Shown here: one piece after another, positions 1 through 7,237 of the stretch | Position numbering within the stretch: the first letter of the stretch is position 1 | Layout: every line of letters starts with the position of its first letter | Origin: Oligoflexus sp. | Lineage (GTDB): Bacteria > Bdellovibrionota_B > Oligoflexia > Oligoflexales > Oligoflexaceae | Direction of reading: 5' to 3' | Assembly: GCA_014378195.1 (NCBI GenBank) | Contig: JACMOC010000063.1 | Span: forward strand, 1 to 40,423 | Length of the DNA: 40,423 bases | Program-made: the position numbers and the translations under genes | The notes under the pieces: generated by a model | What the model was told of the DNA's origin: nothing | Databases searched by the model: none | Seen by the model: the letters and a program-made list of their open reading frames with translations, nothing else

Positions 1-231
1 GGTGGTGAAGAAGAAGCCTGCGGTGGTGAAGAAGAAGCCTGCGGTGGTGAAGAAGAAGCCTGCGGTGGTGAAGAAGAAGCCTGCGGTGGTGAAGAAGAAG
101 CCTGCGGTGGTGAAGAAGAAGCCTGCGGTGGTGAAGAAGAAACCTGCGGTGGTGAAGAAGAAGCCTGCGGTGGTGAAGAAGAAACCTGCGGCGGTGAAGA
201 AGAAGCCTGCGGTGGTGAAGAAGAAGCCTGC
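1..231 (+). repeat. 21-bp coding minisatellite, 11 units
   Basis: Eleven head-to-tail copies of a 21-bp unit (GGTGGTGAAGAAGAAGCCTG plus C) each encode one KKKPA-type heptad. Units 1-6, 8 and 11 are identical at DNA level. Units 7 and 9 differ by one G-to-A change and unit 10 by one T-to-C change. The array continues past the left edge. Near-identity at synonymous sites points to recent copy-number change by slippage or recombination, and the unit length keeps the frame whatever the copy number. Confidence 0.95.
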
Positions 232-415
232 GGTTAAAAAGACAAAAGCTGCTGTGAAGAAAAAGCCTACTGTTAAAAAAGCAAAAACTGCGGCGAAAAA
301 GGCCTCCGCAAAAAAGCCAGTAGTAAGAGCAAAAAATAAAGCTAAAGCCAAAGTTAATCCCAAGGCGAAGTCAAAAACGAAGACCAAATCGAAAGCCGTA
401 AAAAAGAAGAAATAA
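2..415 (+). CDS. Lysine-rich H1-like repeat protein (5' end outside window)
   Basis: The open frame runs in from the left edge, so the GTG at base 2 is probably just an internal Val codon. The visible product is 11 heptads of the form VVKKKPA, followed by an irregular tail of Lys, Ala, Val and Pro with almost no acidic residues. This composition matches bacterial histone H1-like/AlgP-type C-terminal domains, which bind DNA or RNA non-specifically through charge. No globular domain is visible, so the function stays at the level of a predicted nucleic-acid-binding, intrinsically disordered basic tail. A strong hairpin follows the stop directly, so this is the last gene of its transcript. The protein could also be the tail of a larger enzyme whose domain lies upstream. 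Confidence 0.75.
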   Translation: MVKKKPAVVKKKPAVVKKKPAVVKKKPAVVKKKPAVVKKKPAVVKKKPAVVKKKPAVVKKKPAAVKKKPAVVKKKPAVKKTKAAVKKKPTVKKAKTAAKKASAKKPVVRAKNKAKAKVNPKAKSKTKTKSKAVKKKK

Positions 416-418
416 TCG

Positions 419-440
419 AAGGGCCCTGTCAAGGGCCCTT
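419..440 (+). terminator. Rho-independent terminator-like hairpin
   Basis: A perfect 8-bp stem (AAGGGCCC / GGGCCCTT) with a 6-nt loop starts four bases after the stop of the lysine-rich gene. The following tract is only moderately T-rich. Confidence 0.65.
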
Positions 441-622
441 ATCTCCTTCCTCCAATCCCCCCATCCTTACGAAGAAGCATAAATCCCCTGGGACCGATCC
501 ATTGTCGGCGGCGCAGTGAAGCGCTAAACTTTAAAGTAATGAAATTTTTATGTCACCTCAAAGCGATGCAGGGCCTCACCTTGGCTTCAAACAATGCGAA
601 TTTGAGCAGGCTTTTACTCATT

Positions 623-1549
623 ATGTCCAATGTTGACCTTCGTTTAAGCACCAATCAGTATCTCTCCAAAAAACCCTGGGCCTTTGTGCAAAACGTTTTG
701 GGATTTGAATTGGTGAGGGGCCTGTTGGCTGACGAGAAGTTTGAGGTGATATTCACCGACGGTGGCGATGCACCAGGTGGAATCGAGGCTTTTGTCAAAC
801 AGGTGAGAGCCTCTAGGCGAAACGCCAACACCCTCGTCATATACGTTTCCAAACCAGACGAAGTTTTAAAAGACGATATGGTTCCGGACAAACTCTTTCG
901 CATCTGGCCTTGGCCGATGAGTGATGCCTCGCTCAATGAGCTGGCCTCCGAACTCGAGCTCAACAGGCAAAAATCGGCGGATGTTCCCCGCACCAAAGGG
1001 TTTGATGCGCGGCTACTCAACGCGGTTTTGGTGGCCATTCGGGAGGTAGTCGGGTTCTATTTTGCCAAGGAAAATATAGAATTTGGCAAACCGCAGTATC
1101 GAGCGCAGCCTCTGCTGGAGCGCTCAGGGCTCACAGGCCTCATCACTATCGAGGGCGCGAAGTTTCAGGGCTCTATGGCTCTGGCAGCGAGTCTTGACTT
1201 CATTAAGCTGCTCGCCCTTAAGATGTTTCCGGGACAGGACTATCAGCTAACGAAGGAAGGATCGATGGACATGATCGGCGAACTGAGTAATCAGCTCGTT
1301 GGAGGTATCAAGATGCAATTCGGAACCCTCGGGCTCACTTCCGAAATCGGCCTGCCTAAAGTATTCATTGGCAAAAACCACAAAGTTCCGCATAAAGTTG
1401 TCGACACCGCAATTTTCCTGGCTCTGAACGTAAATGCGGCCATCTGTGAAATTGAATTAACAATAGCGCAGGCAACCGACTTTGCCATAAATGAATTGAG
1501 TACGGTTCCCAATACCGGCATTACCACAGGCGTACTTATCTTCGACTGA
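623..1549 (+). CDS. CheX/CheC-like chemotaxis phosphatase domain protein
   Basis: The C-terminal 150 or so residues have the CheX pattern: a long helix before the core, and the signature stretch GELSNQLVGGIK, which matches the conserved E...N pair that CheC/CheX/FliY phosphatases use to dephosphorylate CheY-P. The N-terminal 130 residues look like a degenerate alpha/beta receiver-like module but lack an obvious phospho-acceptor Asp in context. The frame is open from an ATG at 539. I prefer the ATG at 623 because the extra 28 residues show no domain and 539 has no Shine-Dalgarno, while AGCAGG precedes 623 at a rather long distance. No chemotaxis genes are adjacent, so it may act on an unlinked response regulator. 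It converges with the LNS2 gene with only 2 bp between the stop codons. Confidence 0.6.
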   Translation: MSNVDLRLSTNQYLSKKPWAFVQNVLGFELVRGLLADEKFEVIFTDGGDAPGGIEAFVKQVRASRRNANTLVIYVSKPDEVLKDDMVPDKLFRIWPWPMSDASLNELASELELNRQKSADVPRTKGFDARLLNAVLVAIREVVGFYFAKENIEFGKPQYRAQPLLERSGLTGLITIEGAKFQGSMALAASLDFIKLLALKMFPGQDYQLTKEGSMDMIGELSNQLVGGIKMQFGTLGLTSEIGLPKVFIGKNHKVPHKVVDTAIFLALNVNAAICEIELTIAQATDFAINELSTVPNTGITTGVLIFD

Positions 1550-1551
1550 CT

Positions 1552-2643
1552 TTAGGGTGTGCAAATACTCGGAAGCGAGCTGAATGTCTTTGTTAACGCT
1601 CCATAATCGGAGTGAATAGTGCCTCCGAGTGGGTCGGTATCCGTCAAGCCGAAATAATAGCTGCTGGTCGGACTGATTCCAGCTTTGCCGTAAGCTTCCA
1701 CATCGGAGGGTTTGTTGCCAAAAGCGAAACTCGGTATGATGCCGGTGTTCGTTTTTAGGAGCGCAAGCTCAGATGTTTTGAAGAGGGAAGCAGCGATTCC
1801 ATTGAATCCAAGCTGCGAACTCGTCGTCCGCAGTGTGCCGGGCGGAAACCCCTTCTTGTTGAGCCAAAGACGCGTCCTGTAGATAAACCAGTCGGCACGC
1901 GCGGTCATATAAATGATGTGATAACCTTTGTTATAAAACTGCTGGAAAGTTTCGGCGGCGTTAGGGTGAGCTTCAGGAATCTGGGCCCAAGCTTCGGTGG
2001 CTGCGGCCCACTCGGATGACGTCAGTGTGCCATCAACATCGGTTATCACAAAGGGCGTGCCCGGATCTACAACGTCGACATACATTTCCGCATAACTATT
2101 ATCGGCGGGAACGACGAGAAGAATTTTGTGACGGCCGATCGGGAGATTTACGCCGAGGCTTGTCAATTCTACAAAAATGCGGCCCCCATCATCGGCAACA
2201 TTTTCGACGGTTTCATGCTCTTTGCTATGCGTGGTTTTGGTTTGAGCTATTTTTTGCCAGCCTTTGCTGCAGCCTTCTGAGATATAGATGTCGACCGGCT
2301 CATCGGTGAGATTGGCATCGATATAACTGTAGGTGAATTTGCCGATGATCCAGAGCGGTTTTCCTGGAAGTGCTATGATGTCGCGCCCACGGTGGGAGTA
2401 AGCGCCAATTTTCGCGATAGCCATATTTCTGAGGGATTTAAATCCGAGAGGCTCGGGGAAGACAGGCTGGTCTTCGGTGCATGTTTTCGGCAGAGGGCAG
2501 CTCGGTGGGAGATGTCGGGGAATGGTCAACGCTTGCTCGCTCGACACCTGCTCCTTGATGACTTTTTTCGACATGTTCCGGCACGCAAAACTAAGTATCG
2601 TCAGTAATGTAGCCATCGCCATAACACGTGTCCGCATTTTCAT
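1552..2643 (-). CDS. LNS2-domain (lipin-type HAD phosphatase) predicted lipoprotein
   Basis: The protein has 363 residues. The N-terminus is basic then hydrophobic and ends in SFAC (Cys21), a plausible but non-canonical lipobox. Residues 75-195 look like an all-beta domain. Residues 198-350 carry the HAD motifs in LNS2 order: DVDGT at 202-206 (nucleophile Asp202, general acid Asp204), MTAR with Thr247, Lys289, and GNKPSD at 309-314. The LNS2 module is the catalytic part of eukaryotic lipins (phosphatidate phosphatases) and of PITP/Nir proteins, where it can be non-catalytic. Here all four catalytic motifs are present, so phosphatase activity, perhaps on a phospholipid or its head group at the envelope, is reasonable inference. 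It lies just downstream of a phospholipase C-like lipoprotein on the same strand. AAGGGAG precedes the start. Confidence 0.72.
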   Translation of the reverse strand: MKMRTRVMAMATLLTILSFACRNMSKKVIKEQVSSEQALTIPRHLPPSCPLPKTCTEDQPVFPEPLGFKSLRNMAIAKIGAYSHRGRDIIALPGKPLWIIGKFTYSYIDANLTDEPVDIYISEGCSKGWQKIAQTKTTHSKEHETVENVADDGGRIFVELTSLGVNLPIGRHKILLVVPADNSYAEMYVDVVDPGTPFVITDVDGTLTSSEWAAATEAWAQIPEAHPNAAETFQQFYNKGYHIIYMTARADWFIYRTRLWLNKKGFPPGTLRTTSSQLGFNGIAASLFKTSELALLKTNTGIIPSFAFGNKPSDVEAYGKAGISPTSSYYFGLTDTDPLGGTIHSDYGALTKTFSSLPSICTP

Positions 2644-2660
2644 CCACTCCCTTGCTGTCT

Positions 2661-2692
2661 AATGCCTATTTTACAGGATAGTTCTAGGCATT
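2661..2692 (-). other. Hairpin between the two lipoprotein genes
   Basis: An 8-bp perfect stem (AATGCCTA / TAGGCATT, 16-nt loop) begins directly after the phospholipase-like stop codon on the minus strand. There is no T-run, so it is more likely a 3'-end or attenuation/processing structure than a strong terminator. The downstream LNS2 gene may be co-transcribed. Confidence 0.35.
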
Positions 2693-3556
2693 TTATGCCG
2701 GCGGCAGATCTTGGCAATCAAAGGCACCGCTGCCAATATCTTCAGCGATTTCAAGGTATTTTTGTAAGGAAACATTCAAGTCTTCCAGCGTCCTGGCGCG
2801 GGCGATTCTTTGGAGAAAGGAGGAGCTTGCGTTCACGGCCCAATTCGCCTCTTTAGTCAGACATTCCCGCTGTCTTGAATTGGGATCAAACTGGCAGCGA
2901 AACCCTTCATCCCAAATGCGATCACGTCCATCAATATCCCTGTGAAAACATGCGTTTTCCCGACGATGACCGTAGGTGCAATAATCCAAAATGATAATAC
3001 CGTTCTCGCCTGTCCTCGTTTCGTGTGCGGAAGAAAATGCATCTTGAATGATATGAGTGGCATGGCCTATCCAATAGAGGCCCTCGTCTTTATCGCCCGT
3101 CAGTATTAAATTGAACCCCTTCAAGGCAGCGTTTTTTAGTACTTTGGTATGCGATTGGCAGGCTTCTCGAACAGTTTCATCAATGCCATCAATACGGCCT
3201 CGTAACCCGTGAATAGCTTGGAGATTTCCTTCGTTATGCCAGTTGACGTCAGCCGGTGCACTGTAAAATGCTCGCAGCTTGGGACTCGGATAGTCAGATT
3301 CAAAATTGCCTTTTAACAAAGGATTATGTGTGCTCGCGCCAGCTGAGACGGCGGAAATTTTGGGAAAATAATCGTAACCAAGTGCATGGTTTGCATCGTC
3401 GACTGCGAATCGCGTGATATCTTCGTGACCTCGTAAAGGGCCGGCACCCGTGAAAAAATCAAGTGTTGACTCTGAGGGACGAGAGCCACATGACGATATG
3501 ATAAGGCCAGATAAAGTTAAGACAAAATTTCGATGGAACAGGAAATGAAATTTCAA
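2693..3556 (-). CDS. Zinc-dependent phospholipase C/S1-P1-like lipoprotein
   Basis: The longest frame reaches 3697, but I choose a TTG at 3556-3554. It has AGAGGA 8 nt upstream and yields a proper lipoprotein signal ending IISSC with the lipid-acceptor Cys at residue 23. The mature protein has the His/Asp spacing of the zinc phospholipase C / S1-P1 nuclease fold: GHEDITRFA near the N-terminus, then WIGHATHIIQDAFSSAH, the G-x3-H-x3-D-x3-H helix that supplies zinc ligands. Substrate (phospholipid or nucleic acid) cannot be told from sequence. Several Cys in the C-terminal half could form disulfides. The neighbouring LNS2-type phosphatase could in principle act on its phospho-lipid products; that link is inference. 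Confidence 0.65.
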   Translation of the reverse strand: MKFHFLFHRNFVLTLSGLIISSCGSRPSESTLDFFTGAGPLRGHEDITRFAVDDANHALGYDYFPKISAVSAGASTHNPLLKGNFESDYPSPKLRAFYSAPADVNWHNEGNLQAIHGLRGRIDGIDETVREACQSHTKVLKNAALKGFNLILTGDKDEGLYWIGHATHIIQDAFSSAHETRTGENGIIILDYCTYGHRRENACFHRDIDGRDRIWDEGFRCQFDPNSRQRECLTKEANWAVNASSSFLQRIARARTLEDLNVSLQKYLEIAEDIGSGAFDCQDLPPA

Positions 3557-3776
3557 GCAATAGATCCTCTGCAAGAGCAATGGGAAAATGCCGAACGCCC
3601 AGCGCAATAGCATGATGAGAAGGTATGGGAACCCAATTTCCCTTCCCTTGAGTACGGATAAGTCAGATGAAGACCTAGGCAGACTTTGCGACTCCAAAGA
3701 CCAGGCAAAACCGACCCTTTGGAAATAAATTCAATTTTAACTTCACTTAGCTCTTCTGCCTGCCGGCTCTTATGAT

Positions 3777-4094
3777 ATGATTTCTGAAGAGGAAGCCGTA
3801 TCGATCTCCCCGATTGGTACTGTCGCTTTTTTGCCATTTACTCATCCCTTTCACGCCATCAAGAGGGGCAAGCCAAACACTCCAAGCTATAAGGACATCG
3901 ATCGAGTTCCAGTTGAGTTGGAAACCAAACATGAGTGGGGTTCACAAGGCATGAACTACGAAGAAGACGAAACCGAAAGCAATGTAGTGAGTCTCGATTC
4001 TTACCGTAATTGGAAACAGTATCTGGCTTGGAAAAACCCTCCCAAAACTAAAGAAGACAAAATCAAGGAAGCCCTGGCAAAAGCGAAACGCTAG
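3777..4094 (+). CDS. Small acidic/basic hypothetical protein
   Basis: The frame is 105 codons with no recognised family. The last 47 residues, from an internal ATG at 3951, are the most protein-like part: an acidic start (NYEEDETES), a WKQYLAWKNPP segment, and a Lys/Glu-rich helix to the end. The N-terminal half is low in features, so the true start may be 3951, which has AAGG very close in front. Neither start has a convincing Shine-Dalgarno. It is divergent from the phospholipase-like gene and upstream of the Old Yellow Enzyme gene. Confidence 0.4.
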   Translation: MISEEEAVSISPIGTVAFLPFTHPFHAIKRGKPNTPSYKDIDRVPVELETKHEWGSQGMNYEEDETESNVVSLDSYRNWKQYLAWKNPPKTKEDKIKEALAKAKR

Positions 4095-4269
4095 AACAAT
4101 CTTGGTGTTTTACCTAGCAGTGCCTGCTCATTTCTTGTTGCTTCGGCGACAGGAAGCGGGCCTTTCGTCGTTGACTTGTCCTTGCAATTCACGCTCGTGA
4201 GGCATAGGTCTAATAGACGTTCGGTCGAAAACGGGCGCCTCTTATTCTCAGTTCATCGAAGGATATTGC

Positions 4270-5352
4270 ATGCCGAAAGACGCCAAACTTTTCTCGCCGT
4301 TCACCCTGCGTGACCTTACTTTTAAAAACCGGATCTTTGTTTCGCCTATGTGCCAATATTCTGCGGAGAATGGTGTGCCGAATAACTGGCACCTGGTTCA
4401 TCTCGGGAGTCGCGCGGTCGGTGGTGCTGCGATGGTGATGGCTGAGGCGACCGCTGTGCGCGCGGAAGGCCGCATATCACCGGCTGACCTTGGTTTGTGG
4501 AACGAGGAGCAGGTAGAGGCCTTTAAGCCCATCACGCAGTTTATTCGCGAGCAGGGCGCAATCGCAGCTGTACAGTTGGCCCACGCAGGCCGGAAGGCCT
4601 CAACACCGAAGCCTTGGGAAACGGGGAGCAAGGTCACCGAAAAAGAAGGTGGCTGGATTCCTGAAGCTCCGAGTGCCATACCTTTTAGTGCGCAAGGGCT
4701 AGTGCCCCGGGAACTTCCGAAAAGTGAGATTTCAGGCATTGTCAAGGATTTCGCGGCTGCGGCCAAACGTGCAGAACAAGCCGGATTCCAAGTCGTGGAA
4801 CTGCATGCGGCCCACGGGTATCTGATGCACGAATTTTTATCGCCTCTCGCTAATAAACGGACCGATGAATATGGCGGTTCTCTTGAAAATCGTATGCGTT
4901 TTACGCTTGAGGTGGCGCGGGCTGTACGTGATGTCTGGCCTGCGAAGTGGCCTGTGCTGGTTCGGATTTCTGCCACTGATTGGGCGCCTTCTGGTGTAAA
5001 AGGCTGGGATCTCGAGCAGAGTATCATTCTGGCTAAAGAACTCAAAAAAATTGGCATCGATATGATCGACTGCTCATCAGGCGGGACACTCGAGAAGGCC
5101 GAAATACCCGTTGGTCCTGGCTACCAAACGAGGTTTGCCGCGGAGATAAGGAAAGCTGCTGACATTCCCACCACTGCGGTTGGGATTATTATCGACGCAA
5201 TTCAAGCCGAATTTATTCTGCGTGAGAATATGGCTGATTCGGTCAGCCTCGCTCGTGAACTCCTGCGCGATCCCTATTTTCCACTTAGAGCTGCTAAAGA
5301 GCTAGGGGTTGAGGTAAAATGGCCCAAACAATACGAACGTGCCAAACGCTGA
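4270..5352 (+). CDS. NADH:flavin oxidoreductase, Old Yellow Enzyme (YqjM/NamA class)
   Basis: A 360-residue TIM-barrel FMN enzyme expected to reduce activated C=C bonds of enals, enones or nitro compounds with NAD(P)H. The N-terminal SPMCQYS (Cys28, Tyr30) marks the thermophilic-like YqjM class, in which the Cys tunes FMN and the Tyr donates or positions substrate. The substrate-binding pair is present as His179 and His182 in ELHAAHGYL, followed by the family signature SPLANKRTDEYGGSLENR. The length is normal. The start is fixed by GAAGGA six bases upstream of ATG 4270. It stands alone: the following VOC gene is broken. Confidence 0.93.
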   Translation: MPKDAKLFSPFTLRDLTFKNRIFVSPMCQYSAENGVPNNWHLVHLGSRAVGGAAMVMAEATAVRAEGRISPADLGLWNEEQVEAFKPITQFIREQGAIAAVQLAHAGRKASTPKPWETGSKVTEKEGGWIPEAPSAIPFSAQGLVPRELPKSEISGIVKDFAAAAKRAEQAGFQVVELHAAHGYLMHEFLSPLANKRTDEYGGSLENRMRFTLEVARAVRDVWPAKWPVLVRISATDWAPSGVKGWDLEQSIILAKELKKIGIDMIDCSSGGTLEKAEIPVGPGYQTRFAAEIRKAADIPTTAVGIIIDAIQAEFILRENMADSVSLARELLRDPYFPLRAAKELGVEVKWPKQYERAKR

Positions 5353-5371
5353 TTCACGAGGGCCAATCATC

Positions 5372-5828
5372 ATGAAGAAAATCACCCCATTTTATGGTTT
5401 GATGGTAGAGCAGAAGAGGCGGTGAATTTCTATGTGTCGGTTTTTAAGAACACAAAAATCAAAGACGTTTCGCGTCTTCCCGATGGCAGCGCGATTTCGG
5501 TGAGTTTTGAGATCGAAGGACAGGATTTTTTGCCCTGAATGGTGGTCCTTAGTACAAATTTACGCCTGTGATTTCCCTGATGGTCGATTGTAAAGACCAA
5601 AAGGAGGTGGATAATCTTTGGGAAAAACTCACAGCAAACAGTGGATCCGCGGGTCGATGCGGATGGCTCACGGATAAATTTGGTCTTTCATGGCAAATTA
5701 TCCCCGAAGCATTGAGCCGACTTATGGGTGATAATGATCCCGCAAAGTCCGGTCGCGTCTTCCAAGCCATGATGAAAATGAACAAGATCGATATAGGTTT
5801 TTTGGGAAAAGCCTATCACGGCAAATAA
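5372..5828 (+). pseudogene. VOC/PhnB-like (3-demethylubiquinone methyltransferase-like) gene with three lesions
   Basis: Read across frames, this region encodes a typical PhnB/YjdN-like VOC protein: KITPFLWFDGRAEEAVNFYV, then SRLPDGSAISVSFEIEGQDF, then the intact tail from 5568 (ISLMVDCKDQKEVDNLWEKL and GWLTDKFGLSWQIIPEAL). Three lesions break it. One T is missing from a T-run at about 5390, where TTTT would need to be TTTTT for FLWFDG. One T is missing from a T-run at about 5530. An in-frame TAG stands at about 5551, where the family has the Q or K of GGPQYKF. Two of the events are homopolymer indels, so sequencing error could account for them, but not for the TAG. No product longer than the C-terminal half is expected. 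Confidence 0.82.
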
Positions 5829-5832
5829 CGAG

Positions 5833-5852
5833 ACCATCTTTTGCGATGGTTT
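5833..5852 (+). terminator. Short terminator-like hairpin after the VOC pseudogene
   Basis: A 6-bp stem (ACCATC / GATGGT) with a 6-nt T-rich loop, followed by TT only. It sits five bases after the VOC stop codon and could serve either strand weakly. Confidence 0.35.
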
Positions 5853-5883
5853 ACCCAGCTAGTATCATCGCTTGGTTTCGAGG

Positions 5884-6129
5884 TCATTCCTTCAGACTTT
5901 TCACGATGTATGCGGCTACGCTTGCTCGCGAAATCTTCATAGATCCTCCTACCGGAAACGTCTCACCAATCTTATAAGTCTTGGTCACCTGCCCGTTGGT
6001 TAACATCACGGGCCTGACGATCAGCCATTCGAGGCTGCTTCTCTTGAGCAGAATTTCGGAGTTCTCATGGTCGAGGAAGGGCTGCTTCAAAAACAAAGGC
6101 ACAGCTATTTTAGTTAAGAAAAAAGGCAT
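5884..6129 (-). pseudogene. 3' fragment of NAD(P)H-binding (NmrA/atypical SDR) gene
   Basis: About 80 codons at the end of a minus-strand frame match the C-terminal third of NAD(P)H-binding atypical SDR proteins: an LDHENSE...LLKRSSLEWLIVRP stretch (the helix plus the conserved S-x-x-x-W-x-I-V-R-P strand), then TNGQ and ISRASVAAYIV near the end. Upstream of about 6129 the same frame is only the antisense of the aminotransferase and has no SDR similarity, so the Rossmann half with its Gly-rich nucleotide-binding loop is missing. The fragment meets the truncated aminotransferase head-to-head. The joint lies within roughly 6120-6146. Confidence 0.7.
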
Positions 6130-7237
6130 TTCAGCGGCCGATTCACTGACGCCGGCTGCGCTTAAACTGGCTCTCGGTATTGCTGTCGGTCCCCAGTCTG
6201 CACTCGCAGGTGACGTCGCCGAGCGCATGGCGAGGATGATCGATATGGAAAGAGTCGTGTTCACGAACTCCGGTACCGAGGCTGTGATGACTGCTGTTCG
6301 TCTTGCCCGAACGGCAACGGGTCGGCAGAAGGTCGTTATTTTCACCAATAGCTATCACGGTACCTTCGACGGCATTTTAGGTTGTGCCAAAGGCGGCGAT
6401 CCGCTTCGCACCGGTACGCCTGTGGCTCCTGGAATCCCAAGCAGTTTAGTTCATGACCTGATAGTTCTTGATTATGGGACGCTGGAAGCTTTGACCTATA
6501 TCCAGGAACATGGGGCGACTCTTGCTGCGGTTATGGTTGAGTCCGTGCAAAGCCGGCATCCGGAACATCAGTTCGGATCATTTCTCAAAGACGTCCGTGA
6601 GCTTACGATTCGATCAGGGACAGCTTTGATTTTCTATGAAGTTATCACCGGATTCCGCACGGGACCCGGAGGCGCTCAAGCCCACTTCGGCGTAAAAGCG
6701 GATATCGCAACCTATGGAAAAGTACTCGGCGGCGGCTTGCCTATCGGAGCTGTTGCCGGTAAGGCGCTCTATATCGATCCTATCGATGGTGGAGTGTGGA
6801 CGTATGGCGATGATAGTGTTCCTGAAAAGGATTTGACCTTTTTTGCGGGGATTTTCTGCAAACATCCTTTGACAATGGCGGCAGCACAGGCCACCTTGAA
6901 AAAGCTCGAAGATGGCAAAGGCGCGATTCAAAAAGATTTGAACGAGAAGGTTGCCGCACTGGTCGGTCGCTTAAACGGCTGGTTTGAAGCGGAGAATGTG
7001 CCTGTTAAGCTAGTCAATTTCGGAAGTCTTTTCCGATTCGCATTTGCGGGCAACTTTGATTTGCTCTTTTACCATCTGGTCTCCAAGGGTGTTTATATCT
7101 GGGAAGGCCGTAATCTCTTTATCTCCACAGCTCATACCAAGGCCGATATCGATCTGTTTGAACAGGCTACAAAGGAGGCCCTGATCGAACTCAGGGAGGC
7201 TGGGTTTAACGCGGGCGGTACTCCCGCAAAAAAGTGA
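5981..7237 (+). pseudogene. PKS/NRPS-type aminotransferase (AMT), N-truncated and with a lost PLP Asp
   Basis: From about base 6146 the frame encodes a class-III, glutamate-1-semialdehyde-aminomutase-like domain of the kind embedded in hybrid PKS/NRPS such as mycosubtilin or microginin synthases, where it converts a beta-keto to a beta-amino acyl chain on an ACP. Diagnostic segments are VGPQSALAGDVAERM, FTNSGTEAVMTAVRLARTATG, NSYHGTFDG, and the PLP lysine Lys247 in YGKVLGGGLPIGAVAG. Two defects are visible. The first 50 or so codons are antisense of an SDR fragment, and the usual AMT N-terminus is absent. The canonical FDEV motif reads FYEV (Tyr219, codon TAT at 6635-6637), replacing the Asp that binds the pyridine nitrogen of PLP. 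The stop overlaps the start of the C-domain gene as TGATG, so the two were translationally coupled. Confidence 0.8.

Noticed and set aside
1..231. Regular 21-bp repeats at the left edge as a CRISPR array
   Set aside because: Units are directly adjacent with no spacers and encode an uninterrupted Lys/Pro heptad.
4398..5057. A 219-codon minus-strand frame
   Set aside because: It is the antisense of the Old Yellow Enzyme gene, which has full family motifs and a Shine-Dalgarno.
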